Shown here piece by piece: positions 7,387 through 15,651 of a stretch of DNA of 25,597 nucleotides. Every line of letters begins with the position of its first letter. The first letter of the stretch is position 1. Under the pieces are notes generated by a model that saw only the letters and a list, made by a program, of their open reading frames with translations, was not told the origin of the DNA and searched no databases. The stretch lies in contig JAZQKB010000042.1 in the NCBI GenBank assembly GCA_045541975.1, forward strand, positions 1-25,597, read 5' to 3'. The translations under genes were made by a program, and so were the position numbers. Source of the stretch: SIG452 sp045541975 (GTDB lineage: Bacteria; Bacillota; Clostridia; UMGS1840).

Positions 7387-8263
7387 ACCAAAAGGACTCA
7401 CATCTCACGATGTGATTTACCGCGTAAGAAAAATTGCAAAAACAAAAAAAGTCGGTCACACAGGAACATTAGATCCTATGGCGACCGGTTTAATGGTTGT
7501 ATGTATCGGAACAGCCACCAAAGCTGCCGACTATATCACCAACGGAAATAAAGCCTATGTTGCAACCATGAAATTAGGCTTTATTTCTGATACACTGGAT
7601 TCTACTGGAGAGGTCACTCCTCTTCCCAAAAAAGAAATTTCAGAAGAAGAAATACGAAAAACATTCGATGCTTTTTTAGGAACCTATGAGCAGGTTCCTC
7701 CCATGTATTCCGCCAAGAAAATTGACGGAAAAAAGCTGTATGAAATGGCACGAAAAGGTGAAACAATCGAACGAAAGCCTGTATCGGTTTCTATTTCTAA
7801 GTTGGAAATTCAATCCATTAACAAAGATACGATCACCTTTTATGTGGAATGTTCCAAAGGCACATATATTCGTTCTCTAATTGACGATATCGGCAAACAA
7901 CTAAACTACGGTGCTATTATGACTGATTTAAAGCGGGTAAAATCCGGTCAGTTTTCACTCGACAGTACCCGATGCCACACATTAGAAGAATTAGAAGAAA
8001 TGGATAACCTGAACCATCTGCTTTATCCGGTGGATACAGCATTTACAGATTATCCAAAATACACGGCGTCCGCTCATTTTGAACGTTTGATTAAAAACGG
8101 AATCCTGGTTGATTTAAAACGACTGGGGATATCGCACGAAACCCAAAACGGAAAACGGTTTCGGGTTTACAGCGAAGACGGAATATTTTTCGCCGTGATG
8201 GAAGTGTATCAGCAAGCATATCTGAAACTTAGAACAACATTCTTTTCCAACGGAGAATCCTAA
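7361..8263 (+). CDS. truB: tRNA pseudouridine-55 synthase TruB
   Basis: A 300-residue enzyme that makes pseudouridine 55 in the T loop of tRNAs. It begins MNGYLLINKPKGLTSHDV, and the catalytic motif VGHTGTLDPMATG puts the nucleophilic Asp at residue 38. The core continues with PPMYSAKKIDGKKLYEMAR and the KGTYIRSLIDDIG motif near residue 165. A C-terminal domain (about 225-295) follows, probably a small RNA-binding unit. The start lies inside nrnA (26-base overlap), preceded by AAGGA. Length is normal for the family. Confidence 0.95.
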   Translation: MNGYLLINKPKGLTSHDVIYRVRKIAKTKKVGHTGTLDPMATGLMVVCIGTATKAADYITNGNKAYVATMKLGFISDTLDSTGEVTPLPKKEISEEEIRKTFDAFLGTYEQVPPMYSAKKIDGKKLYEMARKGETIERKPVSVSISKLEIQSINKDTITFYVECSKGTYIRSLIDDIGKQLNYGAIMTDLKRVKSGQFSLDSTRCHTLEELEEMDNLNHLLYPVDTAFTDYPKYTASAHFERLIKNGILVDLKRLGISHETQNGKRFRVYSEDGIFFAVMEVYQQAYLKLRTTFFSNGES

Positions 8264-8265
8264 GC

Positions 8266-9165
8266 ATGAAAACTATTAAACATACCACATTCCCTACTGT
8301 GGTAACAATCGGTAATTTTGACGGACTGCATAAAGGTCATCAAAAGCTAATCAAAAAAACCGTCCAGATTGCAAGTAAGAACAATTTAAAAAGTTTAGTT
8401 TGCAGTTTTAACTGCAACACCAAAGGCGCCCAAACCATTTGTTCGCAAAACGAACTGAAAAAGAGTTTGACTTCTTTTCAGGTTGATTTGTTTGCCAATT
8501 TAGATTTTTTGAAGGAAATTAAGCACCTTAGCTGTGAGCAGTTTGCCAATCAGTTTTTAAAAGAAAAGTTTCATGCTAAACATGTAATCGTGGGAGAAGA
8601 TTTTAGATTCGGCGCTAATCAAAGCGGTGATGTCTTGACACTAAAGGAACATGGAGAACGGTATGGGTTTTCCGTAAGCAGTGTTCCCATGCATAAAACA
8701 CAGGGAGAAATCCTTTCCTCCACAATCATCCGAAAATGGCTAAATAACGGGAATATTGCAAAAGCAAACCGTTTCCTGTTGCAACCTTTTTCGATAGCAG
8801 GTAAAGTGCAAAAAGGATACTCTGCCGGTACTTCTTTGCTCAATGTTCCGACAGCAAATCTTTCCCTTTCAAAAAACAGTATTTCTCTTCCCTTTGGTGT
8901 TTATATTACCACCGTCGAAATTGATGAGAAAATTTATCCGTCTGTAACCAATGTGGGATTTGCACCAACATTACCCAAAAAACACCCTGTGGCAGAAACT
9001 TTTATTTTGAATTTTTCCGGCAATATTTACGAAAAAAGCATCAAGATTCGTTTTTATCAATACATTAGAAAAGAACGGAAATTTTCATCCCTTGATGCCT
9101 TAAAAAAACAAATCGAAAAGGACATTGTAACTTGCAAAACCTATTTCGACAAAAAAGGATTTTGA
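8266..9165 (+). CDS. ribF: Bifunctional riboflavin kinase / FAD synthetase
   Basis: A 299-residue enzyme that converts riboflavin to FMN and then FAD. The N-terminal FMN adenylyltransferase domain has the nucleotidyltransferase signature GNFDGLHKGH at 16-25 and continues through VIVGEDFRFGANQSGD to LSSTIIRKWL. The C-terminal riboflavin kinase domain (about 180-295) has PTANLSL, PFGVYITTVE, TNVGFAPTL and ETFILNF. The glycine-rich loop before PTAN reads GYSAGTSLLNVPTAN, whereas most family members have a GRTIGFPTAN form, so this loop is divergent and about one residue longer. The rest looks functional. ATG is 2 bases after the truB stop. In many Firmicutes rpsO and pnp come next; here pgeF does. 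Confidence 0.93.
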   Translation: MKTIKHTTFPTVVTIGNFDGLHKGHQKLIKKTVQIASKNNLKSLVCSFNCNTKGAQTICSQNELKKSLTSFQVDLFANLDFLKEIKHLSCEQFANQFLKEKFHAKHVIVGEDFRFGANQSGDVLTLKEHGERYGFSVSSVPMHKTQGEILSSTIIRKWLNNGNIAKANRFLLQPFSIAGKVQKGYSAGTSLLNVPTANLSLSKNSISLPFGVYITTVEIDEKIYPSVTNVGFAPTLPKKHPVAETFILNFSGNIYEKSIKIRFYQYIRKERKFSSLDALKKQIEKDIVTCKTYFDKKGF

Positions 9166-9168
9166 TTT

Positions 9169-9978
9169 ATGCAATTTATAAAAGAAATAAAAAACAATAT
9201 CGAATATTACACTGTACCCGAATTATTGGATGCAGGATTCTATAATATATTCACCACAAAGCTGCACGGTCACAGTTTTACTGACCGTACCCAGGGTGGT
9301 GAACTGAATTTCGGTACCAACTGCAACGATGCCGAAGAAGCGATTTTACAAAACTATACCGATGTTTTAAAATTAATGAATCTAACGCCCCAAAAGGCTG
9401 TAAAATCCAAACAAACCCACAGTGATATTACCTTAACGGTAGACAAAAGCTATGGTGGAGAAGGTATTTTAAAAGAACAGCGCTACCCCGAAGCAGACGG
9501 TCTGATTACCAAAGAAGAAGACCTGGCAATTTTAATCTTCTTTGCAGATTGCGTGCCCATTTTAATTGCAGATAAAAAACAAAAAATCTGTGCTGCCATT
9601 CATTCCGGCTGGAAAGGCACCTATAAAAATATTGTGGGAAAAGCTGTGGAACAATTAATTCATGACCATCATTGTGATCCCAAAGATTTATTATGTGCAA
9701 TCGGTCCCTCCATCGGTCCCTGTCATTTTGAAGTAAGCAACGATTTATTTATGGAAATGACTTCTTTATACGGTGAAGATACAGGCCGTGTGGAAAACGG
9801 CAAGTATTATCTTGATCTAAAGAAAACGGTTAAAAAACAGTTAACTGCACATCAGATTCCTGAGGAACAGATTGCAAATTCCCCTCTTTGTACAGTATGC
9901 GAAGAATCTTTGTATTCCTTCCGTCGGGAAGGCGAAACTGCCGGCCGTATGGCTGCGTTTATCAGCTTAAAAAAATAA
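9169..9978 (+). CDS. pgeF: Peptidoglycan editing factor PgeF (YfiH/YlmD, laccase-domain family)
   Basis: A 269-residue member of the DUF152/Cu-oxidase_4 family. The family's Zn site is visible: KQTHSD with His84, FADCVPI with Cys128 and IHSGWKG with His145. CAIGPSIGPCHFEV follows. Escherichia coli PgeF prevents faulty incorporation of L-Ser in place of L-Ala into muropeptides; other members act as purine nucleoside phosphorylases or deaminases. With ddl and murI in the same operon, the cell-wall role is attractive, but the sequence alone cannot choose. The ATG is 3 bases after the ribF stop with only a weak ribosome site inside ribF. Confidence 0.9.
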   Translation: MQFIKEIKNNIEYYTVPELLDAGFYNIFTTKLHGHSFTDRTQGGELNFGTNCNDAEEAILQNYTDVLKLMNLTPQKAVKSKQTHSDITLTVDKSYGGEGILKEQRYPEADGLITKEEDLAILIFFADCVPILIADKKQKICAAIHSGWKGTYKNIVGKAVEQLIHDHHCDPKDLLCAIGPSIGPCHFEVSNDLFMEMTSLYGEDTGRVENGKYYLDLKKTVKKQLTAHQIPEEQIANSPLCTVCEESLYSFRREGETAGRMAAFISLKK

Positions 9979-9993
9979 AGAGAAAGTGAATTT

Positions 9994-11565
9994 ATGAATC
10001 ATAACAACACCATCCTCAAAAAAATAATCAGTTTATTTTTAATTTGTATACTAATCATTGCTACATGTTCCGGATGTATGCATCTTAACAGAAGAAACCC
10101 TGACAGTCAGGATGATGGAACCACTGCTCAAAATAGTCGTTCTAAAATTACAGTAGGTGCTTATTTTACCCAAAATAAAAATCCATTGGCAACTAAAACT
10201 TCCTATAATGAACAAATGCATTTTTTAATGTATGATGGCTTATATCATATGAATGCAAACTATGAGGCAGTGGAAAATTTGGCTTGCGGCTATGAAATTT
10301 CTAATGGTGGATACACTGTTTTCATTTCTGTAAAACCTAATGTTCGTTTTCACGACGGCTCAGAACTGACTGCACACGATGTCAGAGCAACCATACAATA
10401 TCTGTTGGAAAACCCCGGATACTATCAGTACAATGTACGCAATATCAAGTCTGTTTCCGTGGTGGATGATTACACCGTTTGCTTGGAACTTTCTGCATTA
10501 ACTCCGAACATAAAACTCCAGTTAATCTTCCCAATTGTTTGCAAAAAAGAACTGGTTAATACTACTTCTTTTCAATATAACGGAACCGGACCCTACCGTT
10601 TAACGTCTGAAACAAAAGGAAAACAACTTTTATTAAGCATAAATGAAGATTACCATCGGGAATTTAACTCTGATATCAAAGAAATCGAAGTATCTTTAAT
10701 TCCTGACGAAGAAACAGCACGTTCACTTTCCTCTAGCGGTGTTCTTGATATTTTTTATTCTTCGTTTTATCAGGAAGGATTAAAAACTGTAACAAAATAC
10801 GAATCAGACAAATTTGATTACTTGTCCGACGAATATACCTTTCTGGCTCTCAACTACAATGTGTCGATTATGAATGAAAAAACATTCCGAAAAGCTTTGT
10901 ACCAGACAGTTTGCAGAGACAGTATCCGTGATGACATTTTTATGTCCCACGCCGAAAGTACCTATTTACCGCTTCCACCCGGAAGTTGGGCCTATAATGA
11001 CAATCAGGAAAACCAACGTGATGTGGACAGCGCAAAAAACTATCTTTCTCAGTTAGGTTTTTCCGATTTGGACAATAACGGAATTTTGGAATTTTATGAT
11101 CAGGACACCAAACAAGAATTGGTACTGGATCTTCTCTCTGCAGACGATGCTTTAAAGAAAGAAATCTGCGATACACTGGTTTCCAATTTGAAAGAAATCG
11201 GTATCAGTTTAAAAGTACATTATGTTTCTAAAGAAGAATTTTTGACGAAATATGAGGAACAAATTCACGATTTGTATTTAATCACCACAAATGTGGGATA
11301 CGACCTGGACCTGGAGCCATTTTTTTCAGGGATCTTCCGTACACCTGTTGCGATTGATTACCAAGCGTATTTGAAAAAGTTTTCTATATCAGATGAACTG
11401 GCCATGAAACAACCGGAATACATGCGTTTGTGCGATGAATTTTATGAATACACTCCACATATTCCCCTCGTGTTTTTAAAACACACAATGCTAATCAGTT
11501 CTAATCTGAACTCTATTACAGAAATGAATCCGTGTTACTTTTACTACGGTATTTTAAAAAAATAA
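9994..11565 (+). CDS. ABC-type solute-binding lipoprotein, family 5 (oligopeptide/dipeptide type)
   Basis: A 523-residue extracytoplasmic binding protein. Residues 1-28 form a lipoprotein signal with a basic start, a hydrophobic core (SLFLICILIIATC) and Cys28 in the lipobox. The mature part follows the SBP_bac_5 plan: MYDGLYHMNANYE, then VRFHDGSELTAHDVRATIQYLL, the NGTGPYRL segment, FRKALYQTVCRD and, late, LGFSDLDNNGILEFYD. The last is the usual hinge-region motif, not evidence of calcium binding. Such proteins capture peptides or other solutes for an ABC permease, but no permease or ATPase gene is in the window. The pair of genes around it (pgeF and ddl) hints at cell-wall peptide recycling; that is speculation. 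It starts 15 bases after pgeF, behind a weak AGAAAG site. Confidence 0.88.
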   Translation: MNHNNTILKKIISLFLICILIIATCSGCMHLNRRNPDSQDDGTTAQNSRSKITVGAYFTQNKNPLATKTSYNEQMHFLMYDGLYHMNANYEAVENLACGYEISNGGYTVFISVKPNVRFHDGSELTAHDVRATIQYLLENPGYYQYNVRNIKSVSVVDDYTVCLELSALTPNIKLQLIFPIVCKKELVNTTSFQYNGTGPYRLTSETKGKQLLLSINEDYHREFNSDIKEIEVSLIPDEETARSLSSSGVLDIFYSSFYQEGLKTVTKYESDKFDYLSDEYTFLALNYNVSIMNEKTFRKALYQTVCRDSIRDDIFMSHAESTYLPLPPGSWAYNDNQENQRDVDSAKNYLSQLGFSDLDNNGILEFYDQDTKQELVLDLLSADDALKKEICDTLVSNLKEIGISLKVHYVSKEEFLTKYEEQIHDLYLITTNVGYDLDLEPFFSGIFRTPVAIDYQAYLKKFSISDELAMKQPEYMRLCDEFYEYTPHIPLVFLKHTMLISSNLNSITEMNPCYFYYGILKK

Positions 11566-11580
11566 ATTAGGAGGTTTCCT

Positions 11581-12618
11581 ATGCTTCAGTTATTGGTTTT
11601 ATTTGGTGGCGAATCCCCGGAACACGACGTGTCCAATATATCAGCCTCTAATATTTTAAAAGAACTAAACTCAAATCAATATCAGATTACTAAAATCGGT
11701 ATTACCAAAGACGGTAAATGGTTTTTGGTAGACGAAAGCTGTTCTTTGGAAGAAATTAAAACCGGTGCATGGACCGATAAAGTATCCTACCCTGCTTTGA
11801 TTTCTCCTTCCAAAGAACACAAAGGCATCCTTGTATTAAAAAATGGTGTTTATGAGCTGATTCCTATTGATGTGTGTTTCCCTGTGTTACACGGAAGCAA
11901 TGGTGAAGACGGAATGATTCAGGCATTGCTTCAGTTAGCAGGAATTAAAAGAGTGGGTGCAGATTGTCTCTCTTCTGCTATGGCAATGGATAAAGCAGTT
12001 TCCAAAACTATGTTTGAAAAAGCCGGAGTACCGGTTGTGCCTGCACTATATCTTTCCAAACAGGATAGCTGGGAGGATGTGCTTACGAAAATGTCTCTTC
12101 CTGTGTTTGTAAAACCTGCAAATGCAGGCTCCTCAGTTGGCTGTTCTAAAGTATTTACCAAGGAAGAACTCTTCCCTGCTTTGGAAAATGCGTTTCAGAT
12201 TGATTCCAAGGTTTTGGTAGAAGAATACATAGACTGTCGTGAAATCGAATGTGCGGTTTTAGGAAACGAAGATGTTTTTGTATCCACTCCCGGTGAAATT
12301 TCCACCGAAAGCGAATTTTACGATTTTGAAACCAAATATATCAACACAAAAGCAAATCGTTTGGATATTCCTGCAAATTTATCGGAAGAAACAATCAAAA
12401 CCATCAAAGAATATGCAAAAAAAGCATTTTTGGCACTGGGACTAAACGGGTTTTCCAGAGTGGATTTCTTTGTATGTAAAAAAACCGGTAAAATTTATCT
12501 GAATGAAATCAACACGATTCCTGGTTTTACCGCACAGAGTATGTATCCTCTCTTGATGAAAAATGAAGGTGTAGCATACAGTGACCTGTTAGACCGATTG
12601 ATTGAACTTGCAAAATAA
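11581..12618 (+). CDS. ddl: D-alanine--D-alanine ligase
   Basis: A 345-residue ATP-grasp enzyme that joins two D-Ala residues for the peptidoglycan stem peptide. N-terminal FGGESPEHDVS (Glu in the D-Ala site), LHGSNGEDGMIQALL, MDKAVSKTMFEKAGVPVVP, VKPANAGSSVGCSKV and the C-terminal LNEINTIPGFTAQSMYP with metal-binding Glu/Asn are all present. The omega-loop segment EFYDFETKY keeps the Tyr typical of D-Ala-D-Ala ligases, not the changes seen in VanA-type D-Ala-D-Lac ligases, so ordinary vancomycin-sensitive precursors are expected. GGAGG lies 7 bases before the ATG. It is followed within 16 bases by murI. Confidence 0.95.
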   Translation: MLQLLVLFGGESPEHDVSNISASNILKELNSNQYQITKIGITKDGKWFLVDESCSLEEIKTGAWTDKVSYPALISPSKEHKGILVLKNGVYELIPIDVCFPVLHGSNGEDGMIQALLQLAGIKRVGADCLSSAMAMDKAVSKTMFEKAGVPVVPALYLSKQDSWEDVLTKMSLPVFVKPANAGSSVGCSKVFTKEELFPALENAFQIDSKVLVEEYIDCREIECAVLGNEDVFVSTPGEISTESEFYDFETKYINTKANRLDIPANLSEETIKTIKEYAKKAFLALGLNGFSRVDFFVCKKTGKIYLNEINTIPGFTAQSMYPLLMKNEGVAYSDLLDRLIELAK

Positions 12619-12628
12619 AAAGGATGTG
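12619..12628 (+). promoter_or_regulatory. Ribosome binding site that fixes the murI GTG start
   Basis: AAAGGATGTG matches the extended Shine-Dalgarno AAAGGAGGTG in 9 of 10 bases and ends 6 bases before GTG 12635. The upstream TTG at 12602 would lie inside ddl with no site. Confidence 0.6.
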
Positions 12629-12634
12629 AATGTT

Positions 12635-13468
12635 GTGACTTCGAGTATCATGAATCAATTTGATAACCGTGCAATCGGCGTTTTTGATTCAGGACTTGGC
12701 GGATTAACTGCAGTCAAAGAACTGATGAATATTTTACCCCATGAAAACATTATTTATTTTGGTGACACAGGAAGAGTTCCGTACGGTACCCGTTCTAATG
12801 AGACCATTATTAAATATGTTCGGCAGGATATTAAATTTTTGTTAACCCATCAGGTGAAAGCTATTGTTGCTGCCTGCGGCACTGCAAGTTCTGTTGCATT
12901 GGATTCTTTAAAAAGAGAATTTGAGATTCCTCTGATTGGTGTACTGGAACCTGTATGTAAAGCTGCAGTTTCTAAAACAAAGAATAAACGGATTGGCGTT
13001 TTGGGAACTCCCGGAACCATCAACAGCGGTTCTTATAAAAAAGGAATCACAGCACTGATGCCGGATGCATTTGTGTATGAAAAAGCTTGTCCTATGTTTG
13101 TACCTCTGGTAGAAAACGGCTACTTGCAAAGCGAAGCGACTTACATTATTGCCAGAGAATACTTGGATTCTCTGATTGAAAACAATGTGGATACTATTAT
13201 TTTAGGCTGTACCCACTACCCTCTTTTGGAAAAAGTGATTACAGATATTGTGGGAACCGGCGTTTCTATTATCAATGCAGGATATGAAACTGCATTGTAT
13301 ACCAAAAATATTCTCACAGAAAACAAGCTGCTGTCCAATCCTTCTGCCATTGGATGCAATCAGTATTATGTCAGTGATGACGTGGACAAATTTGCACACT
13401 TAGGCGGAATGTTTTTGGGATGTCCGATTGAAACAGAAGTTAAGAAAATTGATATTGAAACCTATTGA
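12635..13468 (+). CDS. murI: Glutamate racemase
   Basis: A 277-residue cofactor-independent racemase that makes D-Glu for peptidoglycan. The N-terminal AIGVFDSGLGGLTAVKEL holds the Asp18-Ser pair, and GDTGRVPYGTRS follows. The two catalytic cysteines are Cys81 (AACGTASS) and Cys192 (LGCTHYPLL, with His194). Most MurI proteins have ACNTAS around the first Cys; here the Asn is Gly82. Both cysteines, the Asp and the His are intact, so activity is expected. I chose GTG 12635 for its ribosome site; ATG 12650 is the alternative and would remove only five residues. A family-level alternative is an Asp/Glu racemase of another specificity, but neighbours (ddl) support MurI. Confidence 0.92.
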   Translation: MTSSIMNQFDNRAIGVFDSGLGGLTAVKELMNILPHENIIYFGDTGRVPYGTRSNETIIKYVRQDIKFLLTHQVKAIVAACGTASSVALDSLKREFEIPLIGVLEPVCKAAVSKTKNKRIGVLGTPGTINSGSYKKGITALMPDAFVYEKACPMFVPLVENGYLQSEATYIIAREYLDSLIENNVDTIILGCTHYPLLEKVITDIVGTGVSIINAGYETALYTKNILTENKLLSNPSAIGCNQYYVSDDVDKFAHLGGMFLGCPIETEVKKIDIETY

Positions 13469-13497
13469 TTTCTTAGAATAAAAAGGAGGAATCAAAT

Positions 13498-13935
13498 ATG
13501 AATCCTATTAAAAAAAATATGCTTTTAACGTTTAAAAGCAATATGAAAAATTTAGATGAAGAAAAAGATCAGATTGAATTTATCACACAAGCAGAACTTG
13601 TGAAACAAAATAATAAATATTATGTAACCTTTTGCGATACAGAAGCATTAGGCAATGAAACTGCCTCAAAAACCACTTTGAAAATTGAAAATGAAAAAGT
13701 GACACTGCTTCGTTACGGTGCAAGCAACACACAATTCATTTTTGAGCAGGGAAAAAAACATACCGGACAATATGAAACTCCCTATGGAGCTTTTTCGGTT
13801 GGCGTATTTGCCGATAATCTCACTGTAGACATTTCAGAAAACGGCGGCAGTTTGGATGTGTCTTACGGAATTTACTTAAACGATTTAATTTCCCAATATA
13901 ACGAACTAAGCATTCACTTAAAGGAACAAAGATAA
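13498..13935 (+). CDS. YwiB-like DUF1934 family protein
   Basis: A 145-residue cytoplasmic protein with no signal peptide, predicted mostly beta strand. Features typical of DUF1934 (calycin-like beta barrel) are the TFKSNMKN opening strand, YYVTFCDTEALG near residues 41-52, strands ending in VTLLRYG, and the strongly conserved YETPYGAFSVGVFA at about 92-105, followed by VDISENGG and DVSYGIYLND. Its function is unknown. In Bacillus subtilis the homologue ywiB also lies directly before argS, as here (15-base gap), which supports the assignment. AAAAAGGAGG lies about 8 bases before the ATG. Confidence 0.85.
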   Translation: MNPIKKNMLLTFKSNMKNLDEEKDQIEFITQAELVKQNNKYYVTFCDTEALGNETASKTTLKIENEKVTLLRYGASNTQFIFEQGKKHTGQYETPYGAFSVGVFADNLTVDISENGGSLDVSYGIYLNDLISQYNELSIHLKEQR

Positions 13936-13950
13936 AAAGGAGCAAGAAAC

Positions 13951-15639
13951 ATGAGAGATTTTATCAAAGAAATGAAAGAAACCATCAACACCATGGTGTA
14001 TGATGCCTATAAACAGGCGTTTATGGACGGAGATTTACCGAAACTAAACGAATATATGTCTGATATTGAAATTCCTAAAGATAAAAATCATGGGGATTTT
14101 TCAGTCAATTTTGCAATGAGAAACGCAAAAGCTTTACAGAATAATCCCAGAAAGATTGCCGAAATTATTATTTCTAAGTTGGATTATCAGGAAACCGATG
14201 TTGAAAAATGCGAAGTGGCAGGCCCCGGCTTTATCAACTTTTATCTGAAAGACAGCTTCTATGCCAATAGTGCAAAAAAAGCTTTGGAACTTGGCGATGA
14301 TTTTGGCAGAACGAATGTGGGTAACGGAAAAAAAGCCAATGTGGAATACATTTCTGCAAATCCTACCGGTCCTATGCACGTGGGAAATGCCAGAGGTGGT
14401 GCAATCGGTGACTGTATGGCAAACATTTTATCCTGGGCAAATTATGATGTTACCAAAGAATTTTATGTAAACGATGCCGGAAACCAAATTGAAAAATTCG
14501 GTATTTCCCTGGAAGCTCGTTTTATTCAGTTGGTGAAAGGCGAAGATGCAATTGAATTTCCGGAAGATGCCTATCACGGTGATGATATCATTGAATCCAT
14601 GAAAGCATTCATTGAAGAATTTGGTTCTAGTGACTATATTGATATGGATTCTACCGAACGCAAGAAAAAATTTGTTGCCTTTGCCCTGGAAAGAAATTTA
14701 AATGCATTAGTAGAAGATACCGGTAAATACGGTATTCATTATGATGTATGGTTCCGTGAAAGTAAACTTCACGCAGAAAATAAGGTACTGGAAGTCATCA
14801 GCAAATTAAAAGAAAAAGGACTGGCATATGATCAGGATAATGCTACCTGGTTTGCGTCCACAAAATTCGGCTCTGAAAAAGATGATGTACTAATCAGAAC
14901 CAACGGTATTCCCACTTACTTTGCTGCAGATATTGCTTATCATGCTGACAAATTTGAACGCGGAAATGAACTGCTGATTAATGTTTGGGGTGCAGACCAT
15001 CACGGTCACATTGAACGTTTGAAAGGTGCTTTGGCGGCTCTTGGTTACAATGCAGACAAGCTTCATATTATTTTAATGCAGTTAGTTCGTTTAATTAAAG
15101 ATAACGAACCCTACCGTGTATCCAAACGAAGCGGTAAAGCAATTTCATTAAATGATCTGATTGACGAAATCGGAAAAGATGCTGCAAGATTTTTCTTTAA
15201 CCTGCGTCAGCCTTCCAGCCATTTTGACTTTGATCTGGACTTGGCGGTTTCTCAGAGCAACGAAAACCCTGTATTTTATTGTCAATACGCTCACGCCAGA
15301 ATTTCCAGTATTTTAAGAGTGCTAAAAGAGGAAAATATTGCATACAGCAATCAGGGAGATTTCACATTACTCAAAGAAAAAGAAGAAAAAGTTCTGATGG
15401 AAAAACTGATTCAGTTACCTCAGGAAATTGAAGCTGCAGTTGCAAGTTATGATCCTTCCCGAATTACCAAATTCGTGTTGGATGTATCTGCGGACTTTCA
15501 TTCTTTCTACAATGCCTGCCGTGTAAAAATTGAAGATGAAGCTTTAATGCAGGCAAGAATTGGTTTAATTATTCTAACGAAAAATGTGATCAAAAACACT
15601 TTAACAATTTTAGGAGTTGAAGCACCCGACTCCATGTAA
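13951..15639 (+). CDS. argS: Arginyl-tRNA synthetase
   Basis: A 562-residue class I aminoacyl-tRNA synthetase charging tRNA-Arg. The N-terminal Add-1 domain (1 to about 110, ending VAGPGFINFYL) recognises the tRNA D loop. The Rossmann catalytic domain has ANPTGPMHVGNARG, with the HIGH-equivalent HVGN at 143-146, and WGADHHGHIERLKGAL. The KMSKS position reads VSKRSGKAI (390-398), the degenerate form common in ArgRS. The C-terminal DALR anticodon-binding domain ends SFYNACRVKIEDEALMQAR. AAAAGGAG precedes the ATG by 8 bases. The gap to the next gene is 12 bases, so the two are cotranscribed. Confidence 0.97.
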   Translation: MRDFIKEMKETINTMVYDAYKQAFMDGDLPKLNEYMSDIEIPKDKNHGDFSVNFAMRNAKALQNNPRKIAEIIISKLDYQETDVEKCEVAGPGFINFYLKDSFYANSAKKALELGDDFGRTNVGNGKKANVEYISANPTGPMHVGNARGGAIGDCMANILSWANYDVTKEFYVNDAGNQIEKFGISLEARFIQLVKGEDAIEFPEDAYHGDDIIESMKAFIEEFGSSDYIDMDSTERKKKFVAFALERNLNALVEDTGKYGIHYDVWFRESKLHAENKVLEVISKLKEKGLAYDQDNATWFASTKFGSEKDDVLIRTNGIPTYFAADIAYHADKFERGNELLINVWGADHHGHIERLKGALAALGYNADKLHIILMQLVRLIKDNEPYRVSKRSGKAISLNDLIDEIGKDAARFFFNLRQPSSHFDFDLDLAVSQSNENPVFYCQYAHARISSILRVLKEENIAYSNQGDFTLLKEKEEKVLMEKLIQLPQEIEAAVASYDPSRITKFVLDVSADFHSFYNACRVKIEDEALMQARIGLIILTKNVIKNTLTILGVEAPDSM

Positions 15640-15651
15640 GGAGATGTTTTT

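Noticed and set aside
11050..11095. A calcium-binding EF-hand or dockerin repeat in the binding protein (DLDNNGILEF)
   Set aside because: This motif is common at this place in family 5 binding proteins and only one copy is present.
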